Assembly: GCA_020851555.1 (NCBI GenBank)
Contig: JADZCM010000041.1
Coordinates: 62,001-126,000 of the forward strand
Origin: Bryobacterales bacterium
Lineage (GTDB): Bacteria; Acidobacteriota; Terriglobia; Bryobacterales; Bryobacteraceae
Direction: 5' to 3'
DNA length: 64,000 nucleotides
Part shown: positions 34,523-44,304 of the stretch, one piece after another
Layout of the letters: every line of letters starts with the position of its first letter
Position numbering within the stretch: the first letter of the stretch is position 1
Notes under the pieces: generated by a model
What the model was told of the DNA's origin: nothing
What the model saw: only the letters and a program-made list of their open reading frames with translations
Databases searched by the model: none
Translations under genes and position numbers: made by a program

Positions 34523-35542
34523 GTGAAACCGCTTATACTAATACTGGTAGGAGCGATTTCCGCCTTGTCCATCCGTTCCGTGGTCCGGCTTGCGGTTCAT
34601 ACACAGGCTCTGCCCGTGCTGGCAGGCAGCGAGGAGACCCTCATCGGCGGACAGGCTGTCATGGAAGGCGTCATGATGCGCGCGCCGCATAGCTACTGCG
34701 TCGCGGTGCGCAAGCCCGGCGGCGAACTCGTCACCGACCAGATGCCGGTCCCGAGGGCCGCCGAGAGATACCCCATCTTCAAGTACCCCGTACTGCGTGG
34801 GATCGGGACATTGGGGCAGGCGCTCTACCTCGGGATCAAGGCCCTCAACTTCTCGGCCAACGCAGCCCTCGAGGACCGGGGGGAGGGCGGGAAAAAGCAG
34901 ACCGTCTCGCCCTGGGTGATGGGCCTGAACCTGGCCTTCTCCCTTGCCTTCTTCATCTTCCTCTACAAGTTCGTGCCCCTCTATCTCACCACGAAGCTCG
35001 AAGGGTGGGTCCCGGCGATCCACGGCCGTATCGCCTTCAACCTGACCGACGGCGTGATCCGGATGCTCATCTTCCTGCTCTTCCTGTACGGCGTCTCGCG
35101 CTGGAAAGACATGCGGCGCGTCTTCGAATACCACGGCGCGGAGCACAAGGTTGTGTACAACTACGAGTCCGGGCTGCCGGTGACGGTGGAGAACGCGCGC
35201 CCCTTCACGACGTTTCACCCCCGCTGCGGGACGAGCTTCCTGCTGGTGGTGATGGTGATCGCCATCGGCGTGTACGCCCTGATCCCGTTCGACAGTTTCT
35301 TCATGAAGTTCGCGCTGCGGGTGGCGCTGCTGCCTTTGATTGCCGGCCTCAGCTACGAACTGATCCGGATCGCGGCGAAGCACCGCGGCTCGCTGCTGGG
35401 GTTGCTGACCACGCCGGGACTCTGGCTCCAGCGCATCACCACCCAGCCTCCGGACGACGGCCAACTCGCCGTGGCCATACATGCCCTGGACGGCGCCATG
35501 GCCCTGGAGCAGGCGCAGGGCGGCGAACTCGTGGTAGCCTGA
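34523..35542 (+). CDS. DUF1385 membrane protein (YqhQ-like)
   Basis: A 339-residue protein with the DUF1385 signature GGQAVMEGVMMRAPHSYCVAV near residue 42, three to four membrane helices, the conserved YHGAEHKVVYNYE segment and RCGTSFLLVVM. The family function is not established. The GTG at 34523 gives an extra N-terminal helix. The gene is followed after nine bases by prfA; DUF1385 genes are often found next to prfA in other bacteria, which supports the operon. Confidence 0.88.
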   Translation: MKPLILILVGAISALSIRSVVRLAVHTQALPVLAGSEETLIGGQAVMEGVMMRAPHSYCVAVRKPGGELVTDQMPVPRAAERYPIFKYPVLRGIGTLGQALYLGIKALNFSANAALEDRGEGGKKQTVSPWVMGLNLAFSLAFFIFLYKFVPLYLTTKLEGWVPAIHGRIAFNLTDGVIRMLIFLLFLYGVSRWKDMRRVFEYHGAEHKVVYNYESGLPVTVENARPFTTFHPRCGTSFLLVVMVIAIGVYALIPFDSFFMKFALRVALLPLIAGLSYELIRIAAKHRGSLLGLLTTPGLWLQRITTQPPDDGQLAVAIHALDGAMALEQAQGGELVVA

Positions 35543-35551
35543 CCTCCGCTC

Positions 35552-36682
35552 ATGCAATACGCCCGCAAGCTCGAAGAGATCGAGGCCCGGTTCGAACACC
35601 TGTCCGGGCAGATGGCCGATCCTGAGGTCATCAGCGACACCGGCGCCTACCGCAAGGCCGCCAAAGCTCACAGCGAACTTGCGGAGATCGTCGCCCGGTA
35701 CCGCCAGTGGAAGAAGGCGGCGGCGCACGCGGACGAAGCGCGCCTGATGCTGGACGATGCCGACCCGGAGATGCGCCGGATGGCCGCCGACGAACTGGAG
35801 CGGCTCGAGCCGGAGCTGGCACGGCTGGAGGAAGGGCTGAAGGTCCTGCTTCTGCCTAAGGACCCGCACGACGAGAAGAACGTCGTCATCGAGATTCGCG
35901 CCGGAACGGGCGGCGACGAAGCCACCCTGTTCGCGGCCGAGATCTTCCGGATGTACACCCGTTACGCCGAGTCGCAGGGCTGGAAGGTGGAGATCAGCTC
36001 GGTGAGCGACTCGGCCATTGGCGGGTACAAGGAAATCATCGCGCTGATCAGCGGCCACCAGGTCTACAGCAAAATGAAGTACGAGAGCGGCGTGCACCGC
36101 GTGCAGCGCGTTCCGGTCACCGAGCAGCAGGGCCGGGTGCACACCTCCGCCATTACCGTGGCGGTGCTTCCCGAGGCGGACGAGGTGGAGGTGCAGATCG
36201 ATCCCAAGGACATCCGCATCGACACCTTCTGCTCTTCCGGACCCGGCGGCCAGTCGGTCAATACAACCTACTCGGCGGTGCGCATCACCCACCTGCCAAC
36301 CAACCTGGTGGTGTCCTGCCAGGACGAGAAATCCCAGATCAAGAACCGCGCCAAGGCGCTGCGCGTGCTGCGCAGCCGTCTCTACGAGATCGAACTGGAG
36401 AAGCAACATGCCCAGATCGGCGCGGAGCGGCGCAGCATGGTGGGAACGGGCGACCGCAGCGAGAAGATACGGACCTACAACTTCCCTCAGAACCGGCTCA
36501 CGGATCACCGCATCGGCCTCACCCTCTACCAGCTCGACATGATCATGGACGGACGTCTGGACGCCGTCATCGACGCGCTCACCACCTACTACCAGGCGGA
36601 GCGGCTCAAGCAGGAGACCGCGCCGCCCCCGCCGCCGCATGACGGTCCGGACCGCAATCCGCCAGGCCTCCAGCCTGCTTGA
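35552..36682 (+). CDS. prfA: Peptide chain release factor 1
   Basis: A 376-residue RF1 that ends translation at UAA and UAG. It has the helical N-terminal domain, the [16 protein letters not shown] strand, and the GGQ loop in [18 protein letters not shown], the Gln being the substrate of the methyltransferase encoded next. The family tail [18 protein letters not shown] is present; a Pro/Gln-rich end extends past the usual terminus and overlaps prmC by 44 bases. Confidence 0.96.
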   Translation: MQYARKLEEIEARFEHLSGQMADPEVISDTGAYRKAAKAHSELAEIVARYRQWKKAAAHADEARLMLDDADPEMRRMAADELERLEPELARLEEGLKVLLLPKDPHDEKNVVIEIRAGTGGDEATLFAAEIFRMYTRYAESQGWKVEISSVSDSAIGGYKEIIALISGHQVYSKMKYESGVHRVQRVPVTEQQGRVHTSAITVAVLPEADEVEVQIDPKDIRIDTFCSSGPGGQSVNTTYSAVRITHLPTNLVVSCQDEKSQIKNRAKALRVLRSRLYEIELEKQHAQIGAERRSMVGTGDRSEKIRTYNFPQNRLTDHRIGLTLYQLDMIMDGRLDAVIDALTTYYQAERLKQETAPPPPPHDGPDRNPPGLQPA

Positions 36683-37466
36683 GGAGGCCGGAACGCCCGC
36701 CGCCCGGCTGACCGCCGAGGTGTTGCTGTGCCATGCGCTGGACCGTGAGCGGGCCTGGCTTTTCGGGCATCCCGAGGAGGAATTGAGCGATGCGGAGCGC
36801 GCGCGCTTCGGCCGCGCCCTTCACGAGCGGCTGGGCGGCAAACCCACTCAGTACATCACCGGGCGGCAGGAGTTCTACGGGCGCGAATTCGCGGTCAGCC
36901 CGGATGTTCTGATCCCGCGGCCCGAGACCGAGCACGTGGTGGAGACCGCGCTGGCCATGCAAGACGGCGTACGGCGGGTGGTGGACGCCGGGTGCGGTTC
37001 CGGCGCCCTCGCGGTGACGCTCCGTCTGGAGATGGACGCCGAGGTCTGGGGGACGGACATCTCCCCCGCCGCACTCAAAGTGGCGGCCGCCAACGCCCGG
37101 CGGCTCCAGGCGCCGGTTCACTTCCTCGCCTGTGACCTTACCGCGGCCATCGGCTCTCAGACCGTGGATCTGCTGGTGTCGAACCCGCCGTACGTGGCGC
37201 ACGCGGACTATGCCGGTTTGCAGCGCGAGGTGCGGGACTGGGAGCCGCACGTGGCGCTGTTCGCCGGCGAGACCGGGCTGGAGATGTACGCCCGCCTGGT
37301 TGGGGAAGCGCGGCGTGTGCTCCGGCCCGGCGGCGCGCTCGTCCTGGAGCTGGGCTTCAAGACGTACGGCCGCGTGCGGGAGATGTTCGGTTCTCCCTGG
37401 CGGGACATCCGGGTAGTCCCGGACCTGGCGGGGATTCCGCGGGTGGTGGCGGCGAGGCTGCCATGA
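36639..37466 (+). CDS. prmC: Release factor glutamine methyltransferase
   Basis: A 275-residue PrmC that methylates the GGQ glutamine of RF1 and RF2. The helical N-terminal domain is followed by [26 protein letters not shown] read in two family blocks, SAM motif [14 protein letters not shown], and the catalytic VSNPPYV. It begins inside prfA and ends in an ATGA overlap with dinB. Confidence 0.95.
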   Translation: MTVRTAIRQASSLLEEAGTPAARLTAEVLLCHALDRERAWLFGHPEEELSDAERARFGRALHERLGGKPTQYITGRQEFYGREFAVSPDVLIPRPETEHVVETALAMQDGVRRVVDAGCGSGALAVTLRLEMDAEVWGTDISPAALKVAAANARRLQAPVHFLACDLTAAIGSQTVDLLVSNPPYVAHADYAGLQREVRDWEPHVALFAGETGLEMYARLVGEARRVLRPGGALVLELGFKTYGRVREMFGSPWRDIRVVPDLAGIPRVVAARLP

Positions 37467-38695
37467 AGACGATCTTCCACGTGGACATGGACGCATTCTT
37501 TGTCTCCGTGGAAGAACTGCTCGACCCTTCGCTCAAAGGCAAGCCCGTGGTAGTGGGAGGCAGGCCCGATCAGCGCGGCGTGGTATCGGCCGCGTCTTAC
37601 GCCGTCCGGAAGTTCGGCGTGCATTCCGCCATGCCGCTCAGAACGGCCTACAAGCTCTGCCCGCAAGCCGTCTTTCTGGACGGACACCCGCACCGTTACC
37701 GCGAGTACTCGGACCAAGCCTACGCGGTCTTACAGCGCTTCTCCCCCCGGGTGGAGATGGCCTCCATCGATGAGGCCTACCTCGACATGACAGGCACCGG
37801 GCGGCTGCACGGTCCTCCCCTGGCCGCGGCCCACAAGCTGCACGAGGCGGTGAAGCGGGAGACGGGACTCAACTGCTCGATCGGCATCGGGGCGTCGCGC
37901 TTGATTGCCAAGGTGGCGAGCGACGCGGCCAAGCCCAACGGCGTGCTCTTCGTGTTGCCCGGCGCGGAGGCGCGCTGGCTCGCGCCGCTCGAAGTGCGCA
38001 AGATCCCCGGTATCGGCAAAGTGACGGAGAAGCGGCTGCACGATTTGGGCATCCGCAGAGTGGGCGACCTGGCGAGGCTCGATGAGGCGTTTCTGGACGC
38101 GCAGTTCGGCTTGTGGGGACGGGCCATGGCGGGCAAGGCGCGCGGCGAGGACGCCGGAAGCTGGTTCGACGGCGCGATCGGCGAGGAGGAAGCGCCGAAG
38201 TCGATCAGCCACGAGCACACCTACGACCAGGACACCGCCGACCGGGAGCGGCTCTACTCCACTCTGGCGCGGCTATGCCAGATGGTGGGCCGGCGTCTGC
38301 GCGAGCACGGCCTGTTCACGCGCACGGTTCAGCTCAAGCTGCGCTACCAGGACTTCGGCACGATTACGAGGGCGCATACGCTGGCTCACGCCACCCGGCT
38401 CGACACGGACTTGCACCGCGCGGCGCGCGCCTTGTTCGACGCCAACTGGAGCGGCATGCCCGTGCGCCTGCTGGGCGTACAGGCGTCGTCGTTCGAGGCG
38501 CGGCAGGGCCAGATGAGCCTGCTCGACCAGGAACAGGAGGAACGCTGGACCAAGGCGCTCTCGGCGGCCGACCAGGTGCGGGACCGCTTCGGCGAGTCGG
38601 CGGTGTCCCTGGCCCGTGGCCTCAAGGGCGGCTTTCGTGAGCGCGTTCACGAGAACCCCGCCGGCCTTCCGGGCAAGGGTCCACGGAAGAAATGA
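37463..38695 (+). CDS. dinB: DNA polymerase IV (Y-family)
   Basis: A 410-residue translesion polymerase. The catalytic acids are in FHVDMDAFFVSVEE (Asp8, Asp10) and SIDEAYLDMT. ASYAVRKFGVHSAMPL is the finger region, GIGASRLIAKVASDAAKPNG the palm, and RKIPGIGKVTEKRL the helix-hairpin-helix. The last 60 residues are the little-finger domain end and a basic tail without a clear beta-clamp motif. Translational coupling to prmC is by ATGA. No LexA box could be identified upstream. Confidence 0.95.
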   Translation: MKTIFHVDMDAFFVSVEELLDPSLKGKPVVVGGRPDQRGVVSAASYAVRKFGVHSAMPLRTAYKLCPQAVFLDGHPHRYREYSDQAYAVLQRFSPRVEMASIDEAYLDMTGTGRLHGPPLAAAHKLHEAVKRETGLNCSIGIGASRLIAKVASDAAKPNGVLFVLPGAEARWLAPLEVRKIPGIGKVTEKRLHDLGIRRVGDLARLDEAFLDAQFGLWGRAMAGKARGEDAGSWFDGAIGEEEAPKSISHEHTYDQDTADRERLYSTLARLCQMVGRRLREHGLFTRTVQLKLRYQDFGTITRAHTLAHATRLDTDLHRAARALFDANWSGMPVRLLGVQASSFEARQGQMSLLDQEQEERWTKALSAADQVRDRFGESAVSLARGLKGGFRERVHENPAGLPGKGPRKK

Positions 38696-38707
38696 CGCGG
38701 CGGCGGC

Positions 38708-39991
38708 TCAGGCGCGCGCGGCAGCCTTGCGGTTCTGGTAGGAGCGGGCGAGCTCGATGTAAACGCCGAGGTCGCGGTCGAGGTCCGACTGGGTGCCGTC
38801 AAAGTAGAAGTTGCGGATGGGAATGCCGCCGTGATCGCGGCTGACGCGCGGGTAGATAGCCTCGCTCACGATCCCGTTCATGCAGGTGAAAGGGCTGATA
38901 TCGATGATGCCGTCGACGCCCTTCTTCGCCAGATAGACCGCCTTGCCCACGCTCAGGACCATCTCGCCCAGAGCGCCGTCGCGCGGCAGGTACGGTTGGG
39001 CGCATTCCAGTACTTCGTGGATATCCGGTTCTTCGCGGCCGGCGAACTCCTCGCGGAAGGGGGCCAGCAGCGCGTGTTCGTCCTGGTGCTGCACACGGTT
39101 GCGGATCCATGCCACGAGGCCGTCTTTCGAGTACAGGCGTCCGGCCAGCCGCAGCTTCCGGAAGGTCTCGGAATTGGTGTACCAGACCCACTCGGTGATG
39201 TCACTGAGCCAGCCCTCTCCGCCGTACTCTTCCAGGCGGCGCACCACGTCTTCGTTGGAGAAGGTGTTCAGGCGGCAGAAGATCTCGCCCACCACGCCGA
39301 TGAGCGGCGTTGAGGGGTCGCGGTGGATGGAGACCGCGCGGATGCGGTCGCGGCAACGAACCAGACTGTCGCGGATCGCCTGGAGCTGCCGCGGAGGGTT
39401 CAGCGGCGCGTTCTCAATGGCGTCGCAGAGATCATCCAGGCAAATCCCGTAGGCCTCGTCGACAGAGCCCTTCACCACCTCGTAGGGGCGGTAGCGAAGC
39501 AGCATCCTCTGGAGGATGTCGGCGGCGACCAGCGCCCTCCAGCCGGTCCGTACGAACGTCCGCGAGAGCGCGCCCAGGCCGCCGTAGGAGTTCTCGCTGG
39601 TGGGCGAGATGATTTCGGCCCCCTCGTAGCCGTTGGCGGCCAGAATGTTCTTCAGGTGAGGCGCGTACTGGCCGAAGCGGCAGGGGCCGTCGGCCGTGGG
39701 CATGAACAGCAGCACCCTGGAGGGATCGACGTCGGGCCGCTCCAGCACCTTCATGAAGTCGCCCACGGTCACCTTGGCGGGGTAGCACTCGTCGCCGGAG
39801 ATGTAGCGCGCGCCGAGTTCAAGCGTGCGCCCGTCGGAGGGCGGCACGATGTCCGCGTCCACACCGACCGCCCGGAAGGCGGCGGCGAACGCACGCCCGC
39901 TCCCGTAAGCCATGGGGGGGATGTAGACGGTCTTGCCCTTTAGTGGAGACTCGGCGCTTCTGTCTTGGCTTCGTGCCCCGATTGATAACAT
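38708..39991 (-). CDS. 2-hydroxyacyl-CoA dehydratase activase-related protein, second subunit (DUF2229-like)
   Basis: A 427-residue protein of the family linked to BcrA/BadF activases. It has GKTVYIPPMAYGSGRAFAAA, SGDECYPAKVTVGDF with one of the conserved Cys, DGPCRFGQYAPHLKNIL with a second Cys, and SPFTCMNGIVSEAI with a third; these could bind an iron-sulfur cluster. The start at 39991 has AAAGGGG upstream and lies inside the 3' end of the activase gene, so the two are coupled. The likely role is to receive electrons or energy from the ATPase partner. Confidence 0.8.
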   Translation of the reverse strand: MLSIGARSQDRSAESPLKGKTVYIPPMAYGSGRAFAAAFRAVGVDADIVPPSDGRTLELGARYISGDECYPAKVTVGDFMKVLERPDVDPSRVLLFMPTADGPCRFGQYAPHLKNILAANGYEGAEIISPTSENSYGGLGALSRTFVRTGWRALVAADILQRMLLRYRPYEVVKGSVDEAYGICLDDLCDAIENAPLNPPRQLQAIRDSLVRCRDRIRAVSIHRDPSTPLIGVVGEIFCRLNTFSNEDVVRRLEEYGGEGWLSDITEWVWYTNSETFRKLRLAGRLYSKDGLVAWIRNRVQHQDEHALLAPFREEFAGREEPDIHEVLECAQPYLPRDGALGEMVLSVGKAVYLAKKGVDGIIDISPFTCMNGIVSEAIYPRVSRDHGGIPIRNFYFDGTQSDLDRDLGVYIELARSYQNRKAAARA

Positions 39992-42900
39992 CGCAGAACC
40001 CCTTTGCTGTCGAGGTACGCCTCGCAACGCGTCATGTAGCCGGCGTCATTGCCGTGTCCGTCAAATTGCAGCACCAGCAGGGGCGCTCCCGCCGCATCGC
40101 GCGTGAAGTGCTTGATGTAGGAGTCCGGCCCGCACTTGAAGTTCGAGATGTAGATCAAGTGCAGGTTGGGCCGTCCGGCGATCAGGCGCGCGGCGGCCAG
40201 GATCTTCTGCCCGGAGCTCCAGTACATGTTGGCGTGCAGTTCGCTGATGTTCTCCTTGCCGGTGACCAGGAAATCGAACGGGATCACGTTGGCGCCGTAG
40301 CGGTGCCGCAGCTTGCGCGGGATGTCGCAGTTGATGTTGCGGTCGTAGATGTTGTAGCTGCGTCCCACCAGGACCAGGCCAGGCTCGCCGCTTTCGTCCA
40401 GAGTCCGGAGGGCGCGGCGTCCGGCCTCGATCAGCCGCTCTTCGAAGAGGCGCTGCGCGGCGTAGGCGGCGTCGATGGCGCGGTCGCTCGCGCGGCGCGA
40501 CACTCCCAGCTTGCGCATGGTCTCGGCCATGGATTTCTTGACAGCCTCGCGGCCCAACTGAAAGTGCAGAGTGGGGATCAGGTACTTGTGCTCGTGTTCG
40601 TCGAGTTTAGGCGCGCTGCGCAGCACCCAGGGCAGGGTCTGGTTCCAGGGACACATGTGCGCCGTGCGGCCATAGGAACTGTCGGACTCAGCGTTCAGGA
40701 TGTTGGGCAAAAGCACATAGTCAACGTCTTGATTCAGCAGCGCCAGCACGTGGCCGTGCGCCACCTGGACGGGGTAGCAGGGCTGCGCCAGTGCGAGATC
40801 AACCCCGTCGGAGGCGATCTTGGGGTCGGTGGCGGGTGAAAACACCGTCTCGATTCCCAGCTCCGCGAAGTAGCGATGCCAGAAGGGGATCCGGTCCATG
40901 GTCGACATGGCCCGCGTCAGCCCCACGCGAAACCTGGCGTCTTTCACGGCGGGCGCCTCCCGCGCGAGTTCCGCGATCACCTGCTCCCGGTAAGCGAACA
41001 GGTCCTCGATCACCGGCGTACGGCCCGTGGCGGAGGGCTTGCGGAATTTGTCCGAGCACTTGTCTCCCCAGTAGCTCTTCTGCCCCTCAATGGAGAACTC
41101 CTTCATGTCGCAATAATTCGAGCAGGCCGTGCACACGAAGTCGCGCGAGGTGATGGCGAGCCGCGAGAGGTCGTAGCCGCGGAACTTGGTCACGCCGCCG
41201 GTGGAGAGCTTCCACTGCCGCGCGATGAGCGCCATGCCGACCGCGCCCATCACCCCGTTGAACGGCGGCACGGTGATGGTCTTGCCCAGCAGGCCGGCGA
41301 ACGCCGCCGCCACCGCGTCGTTGTAAGCCGTGCCGCCCTGAAAATAGATGGCGTCGCCGATCTTTCGTCCCCGTACCACGCGGTTGAGGTAGTTGAGCGC
41401 GATGGAGTAGGCCAGCCCGGCCAGCAGGTTGGACTGCCCCTCCCCCTTGTGCATCCAGCCGGTGACGTCGCGTTCCATGAAGACCGTGCAGCGCTCGCCC
41501 AGGCGGGTAGGGGCTTCCGAGGACAGCGCCAGCTTCGCGAATTCGCCCTTGATGCTGATGCCCAGTTTCTCGGCCTGCTCCTCGAGAAACGATCCGGTGC
41601 CGGCTGCGCAGGCCTCGTTCATGGCGAAGTCCACGACCACGCCGTTCTCGATGGAAATGAACTTGGAGTCCTGTCCCCCGATTTCGAAGATGGTGTCCAC
41701 GGGGGTGGAGTGCTCGGTGGCGCTGATGTGCAGCGCGCCGGTCTTGTGAGCGGTGATCTCGTCATTCACCGCGTCGGCGCCAACCAGCTCGGCGATCAGC
41801 TCGCGTCCGCTGCCGGTAGTTCCCGCGCCCTCAATGACCAGGCGGCGCCCCCACTCGCGCTCGAGTTCGGTCAGGCACTGCTGTACCGCCTCGACGGGGC
41901 GGCCGGCGGTGCGCACGTAGATGTCGTGGATGACGCGGCCGTTCTCGTCAATGGCGACCAGGTTGGTTGATACCGACCCGATGTCCAGTCCCAGGTAAGC
42001 CGGGATCGGCCCATCGCCGGGCGGCGGGATGTACTTCTCTACGCGGTCGCGGAGCAGGACCACGTTGTCCATGGAGAGCGGCGTCGCGGGCTGCACGTGA
42101 ACTTCCGTGGCGTGCTGTTTCAGGCGGTGTATGTCGCGGAAGGTGCGCTTGCGGCGCTCCTCGGATTCGAGCATGGCCGCGCCCACCGCGCCGCACCAGG
42201 CGTACAGGTCCGGGACCATCAATTCGTCCGGGCTCAGGCCGAAGACTTCCCGCAGGGCCTGCGCCACGCCGCTGTTCTGGGAAACGGCGCCCACCAGCGC
42301 CACCGGCGCGACGACCTTGCGGCCCTTCACGATGCTCGAGCGGTAGTTGCGCGCCACGGCGTCGCACAACCCCCGGAGGATCTCGGGCGGCGTGTAGCCC
42401 TTCTGCTGGGCGTGGATCATGTCCGACTTGGCAAAAACCGAGCAGCGCCCGGCGATGCGAGCGGCGCAACTGCTCGTGCACACGACCGAGCCGATCTCCT
42501 CGGTGGAGTAGTCCATGCGCAGCGCCTGCTGGTCGAGGAACGAGCCCGTGCCGGCGGCGCACTCGCCGCTGCGGTCGTAGTCCACGACTCCCGCGTGGCC
42601 GGTGTCGGGCTGCGGTTCCAGGCGTATGTACTTGGAGCTTTCGCCGCCCAACTCGAAGACGGTCCGCACCTCCGGATAGAACGTGCCGATCATGCGGGCC
42701 ATCGCCTTGAACTCGTTTTCGAAGTAGATGCCCAGGATCCTGGCGATGGTGCGGCTGCCGGAGCCGGTGACGCGTATGCCCTCGATGTGCTGCTCCGGAA
42801 CGGCCTCATAGAATTCCTGGAGCAGGTCGAAGGTGGATTGAATGGGACTGCCCGCGATACGGCGGTACTCGGAAATCACCAGGGGCCGGCCGGCTGTTGC

Positions 42901-43035
42901 CGGAGAATCAGGCCAGAGGCGGAAGGACGCCTTCTGGCCGCAGAGCCGGTTGAGCAGCGCGCGGTCCTCCGGTTTGCCCAGGGCGGCCAGCTTCAGACTG
43001 ATCGCGCCGATGTCCAAGCCGATATTTATGCCCAT
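39940..43035 (-). CDS. CoA-substrate-specific enzyme activase with two BcrAD/BadFG ATPase domains
   Basis: A 1031-residue protein. Two ASKHA ATPase domains occur in tandem: domain 1 begins GLDIGAISLKLAALG, domain 2 begins LGLDIGSVSTNLVAID. Each has a cluster Cys segment (GECAAGTGSFLDQQ and EACAAGTGSFLEEQ) and the second has EGAGTTGSGREL. After residue 650 follows a DUF2229-like part (VGLTRAMSTMDRIPFWHRYF, AQPCYPVQVAHG). Such proteins use ATP to drive one-electron reduction of dehydratase-type partners. The partner enzyme is not in the window. The 5' end is duplicated 1 kb away. Confidence 0.85.
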   Translation of the reverse strand: MGINIGLDIGAISLKLAALGKPEDRALLNRLCGQKASFRLWPDSPATAGRPLVISEYRRIAGSPIQSTFDLLQEFYEAVPEQHIEGIRVTGSGSRTIARILGIYFENEFKAMARMIGTFYPEVRTVFELGGESSKYIRLEPQPDTGHAGVVDYDRSGECAAGTGSFLDQQALRMDYSTEEIGSVVCTSSCAARIAGRCSVFAKSDMIHAQQKGYTPPEILRGLCDAVARNYRSSIVKGRKVVAPVALVGAVSQNSGVAQALREVFGLSPDELMVPDLYAWCGAVGAAMLESEERRKRTFRDIHRLKQHATEVHVQPATPLSMDNVVLLRDRVEKYIPPPGDGPIPAYLGLDIGSVSTNLVAIDENGRVIHDIYVRTAGRPVEAVQQCLTELEREWGRRLVIEGAGTTGSGRELIAELVGADAVNDEITAHKTGALHISATEHSTPVDTIFEIGGQDSKFISIENGVVVDFAMNEACAAGTGSFLEEQAEKLGISIKGEFAKLALSSEAPTRLGERCTVFMERDVTGWMHKGEGQSNLLAGLAYSIALNYLNRVVRGRKIGDAIYFQGGTAYNDAVAAAFAGLLGKTITVPPFNGVMGAVGMALIARQWKLSTGGVTKFRGYDLSRLAITSRDFVCTACSNYCDMKEFSIEGQKSYWGDKCSDKFRKPSATGRTPVIEDLFAYREQVIAELAREAPAVKDARFRVGLTRAMSTMDRIPFWHRYFAELGIETVFSPATDPKIASDGVDLALAQPCYPVQVAHGHVLALLNQDVDYVLLPNILNAESDSSYGRTAHMCPWNQTLPWVLRSAPKLDEHEHKYLIPTLHFQLGREAVKKSMAETMRKLGVSRRASDRAIDAAYAAQRLFEERLIEAGRRALRTLDESGEPGLVLVGRSYNIYDRNINCDIPRKLRHRYGANVIPFDFLVTGKENISELHANMYWSSGQKILAAARLIAGRPNLHLIYISNFKCGPDSYIKHFTRDAAGAPLLVLQFDGHGNDAGYMTRCEAYLDSKGVLRCYQSGHEAKTEAPSLH

Positions 43036-43162
43036 TTATGTTGATGATACCCGAGGATCAGGCCCCGTGAGTCATTCGAAACCCGAACGGCTGGTTTTGG
43101 GGGCTGAGGGAGGAGGTTCGGGGGGTGAACGGCTCGGGTGGCCGGAGCCTGCCCGGACCGCC
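42962..43162. repeat. Direct repeat copy A
   Basis: Covers the first 25 or so codons of the activase gene and about 125 bp upstream. It is repeated in the same orientation at 43969-44153 with many substitutions and small indels. The two copies flank the isoprenylcysteine-methyltransferase-like gene. Confidence 0.75.
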
Positions 43163-43254
43163 GCGGCAGGCGGAAAGCCGGTCTTCACAGGAGCATGGCA
43201 GGCCACGCACTGCTATGGCCGGCCGGGCTTCGATGGAGAGTATACTCGTGCTTC

Positions 43255-43926
43255 ATGGCCCGGCAGGCGGCAAAGCTCGCGGGACTCGTGGCAGTGGTGA
43301 CGGTCTTTGCGTGGGCCTTGAACGGGGAGCGCGGTCCGGCCTGGAACATGGCGCTCATCTACGGCGGTCCGCTTCTGGCTATTCCCCTTGCAGCGGCAGG
43401 CAGGAGAGCTTTGGACGCGCGGCCCAGCGTGCGCCGGGCCGAATGGATCACCATCCCGGTGCACTACGGTGTGGGGACGGCGCTCGGCTCCGGCCTGTTG
43501 GCGGGATTGCCGCTCCTGATCGCGCGGCCAGCCATCTCCAGGCCGGGTGTGCGGGAGGTGGTGCTGGTCCTGGTATACGCCACCGGAGCCGCGGTGCTGC
43601 TGAGCGTGCTGAACCTGGCGATACGGGGCCTTGGGGCGCCATTCGTGGTGAAGCTGTCCAGCAGGCTTGCCACGGACCGCATGTATGCGTGGACGCGGAA
43701 TCCCATGGTGCTTGCCACGCTGTCCTGGTTTCTATCGCTCGTGATATGGCGCCAGTCAGCCTGGGGCGTTGTGTGGCTTGCCGGCAGCTTCGCTCCGGCG
43801 CTGCTGTTCTTTGTAAGGGTATACGAGGAACGTGAACTCCAGATCCGGTTTGGCCCCTCCTACGATGAGTACCGGGCGAGAACGCCGTTCCTGTGGCCGC
43901 GCAGCCCGGCGCGGCGGGCGACCTAG
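43255..43926 (+). CDS. Isoprenylcysteine carboxyl methyltransferase/phospholipid methyltransferase family protein
   Basis: A 223-residue membrane protein with five to six helices. The C-terminal part carries the family pattern YAWTRNPMVLATLSWFL and the final EERELQIRFGPSYDEYRARTP, which bind SAM in ICMT-like enzymes. It is small and bacterial, so it probably methylates a lipid or other small membrane substrate. The start at 43255 lacks a well-placed ribosome binding site. The gene lies between two copies of a 0.2-kb repeat, so it may have been inserted with or between them. Confidence 0.72.
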   Translation: MARQAAKLAGLVAVVTVFAWALNGERGPAWNMALIYGGPLLAIPLAAAGRRALDARPSVRRAEWITIPVHYGVGTALGSGLLAGLPLLIARPAISRPGVREVVLVLVYATGAAVLLSVLNLAIRGLGAPFVVKLSSRLATDRMYAWTRNPMVLATLSWFLSLVIWRQSAWGVVWLAGSFAPALLFFVRVYEERELQIRFGPSYDEYRARTPFLWPRSPARRAT

Positions 43927-44036
43927 ACGGCCGCAGGGACGAAGGTGAGACAAGCGGGGGGCAGTAACCGGTCCTCCGGTTTGCCCGGGGCGGCCAGCTT
44001 CAGACTGGAAGCGCCGAGGTCCAAGCCGATGTCCAT
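43924..44036 (-). pseudogene. Truncated copy of the activase N-terminus
   Basis: Reads MDIGLDLGASSLKLAAPG then KPEDR, matching GLDIGAISLKLAALGKPEDR of the activase gene at 43035, then diverges and stops at 43924. It is the coding part of repeat copy B. Too short to encode an ATPase. Confidence 0.7.
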
Positions 44037-44153
44037 GACCGTTCATGTGGACAGAACCCGAACCGGCAGCGGCAATACCGATCTCACCTCAAACGGCCGG
44101 TTTTCGACTCTGACAGACCCGGTTTTGAGGTTGAACGGCCGGCTCCGGACCGC
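43969..44153. repeat. Direct repeat copy B
   Basis: Diverged duplicate of 42962-43162 in the same orientation; the best-conserved run is GGTCCTCCGGTTTGCCC. It includes the truncated activase N-terminus and its upstream region. Confidence 0.75.
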
Positions 44154-44304
44154 CCGCGGAAGTCCTTTCACGCGTTAAACCGGCGGCTGCCCCGTTGCGG
44201 CTGTCCCCCGTTCCAAGTCAAGATGAATACAGCGTGGGTCCCGCGGAAACCAGCCGGGCGGGCGCCACGTCTGCCACTTGATGAACCGTTTGAGGTGATT
44301 CTGC

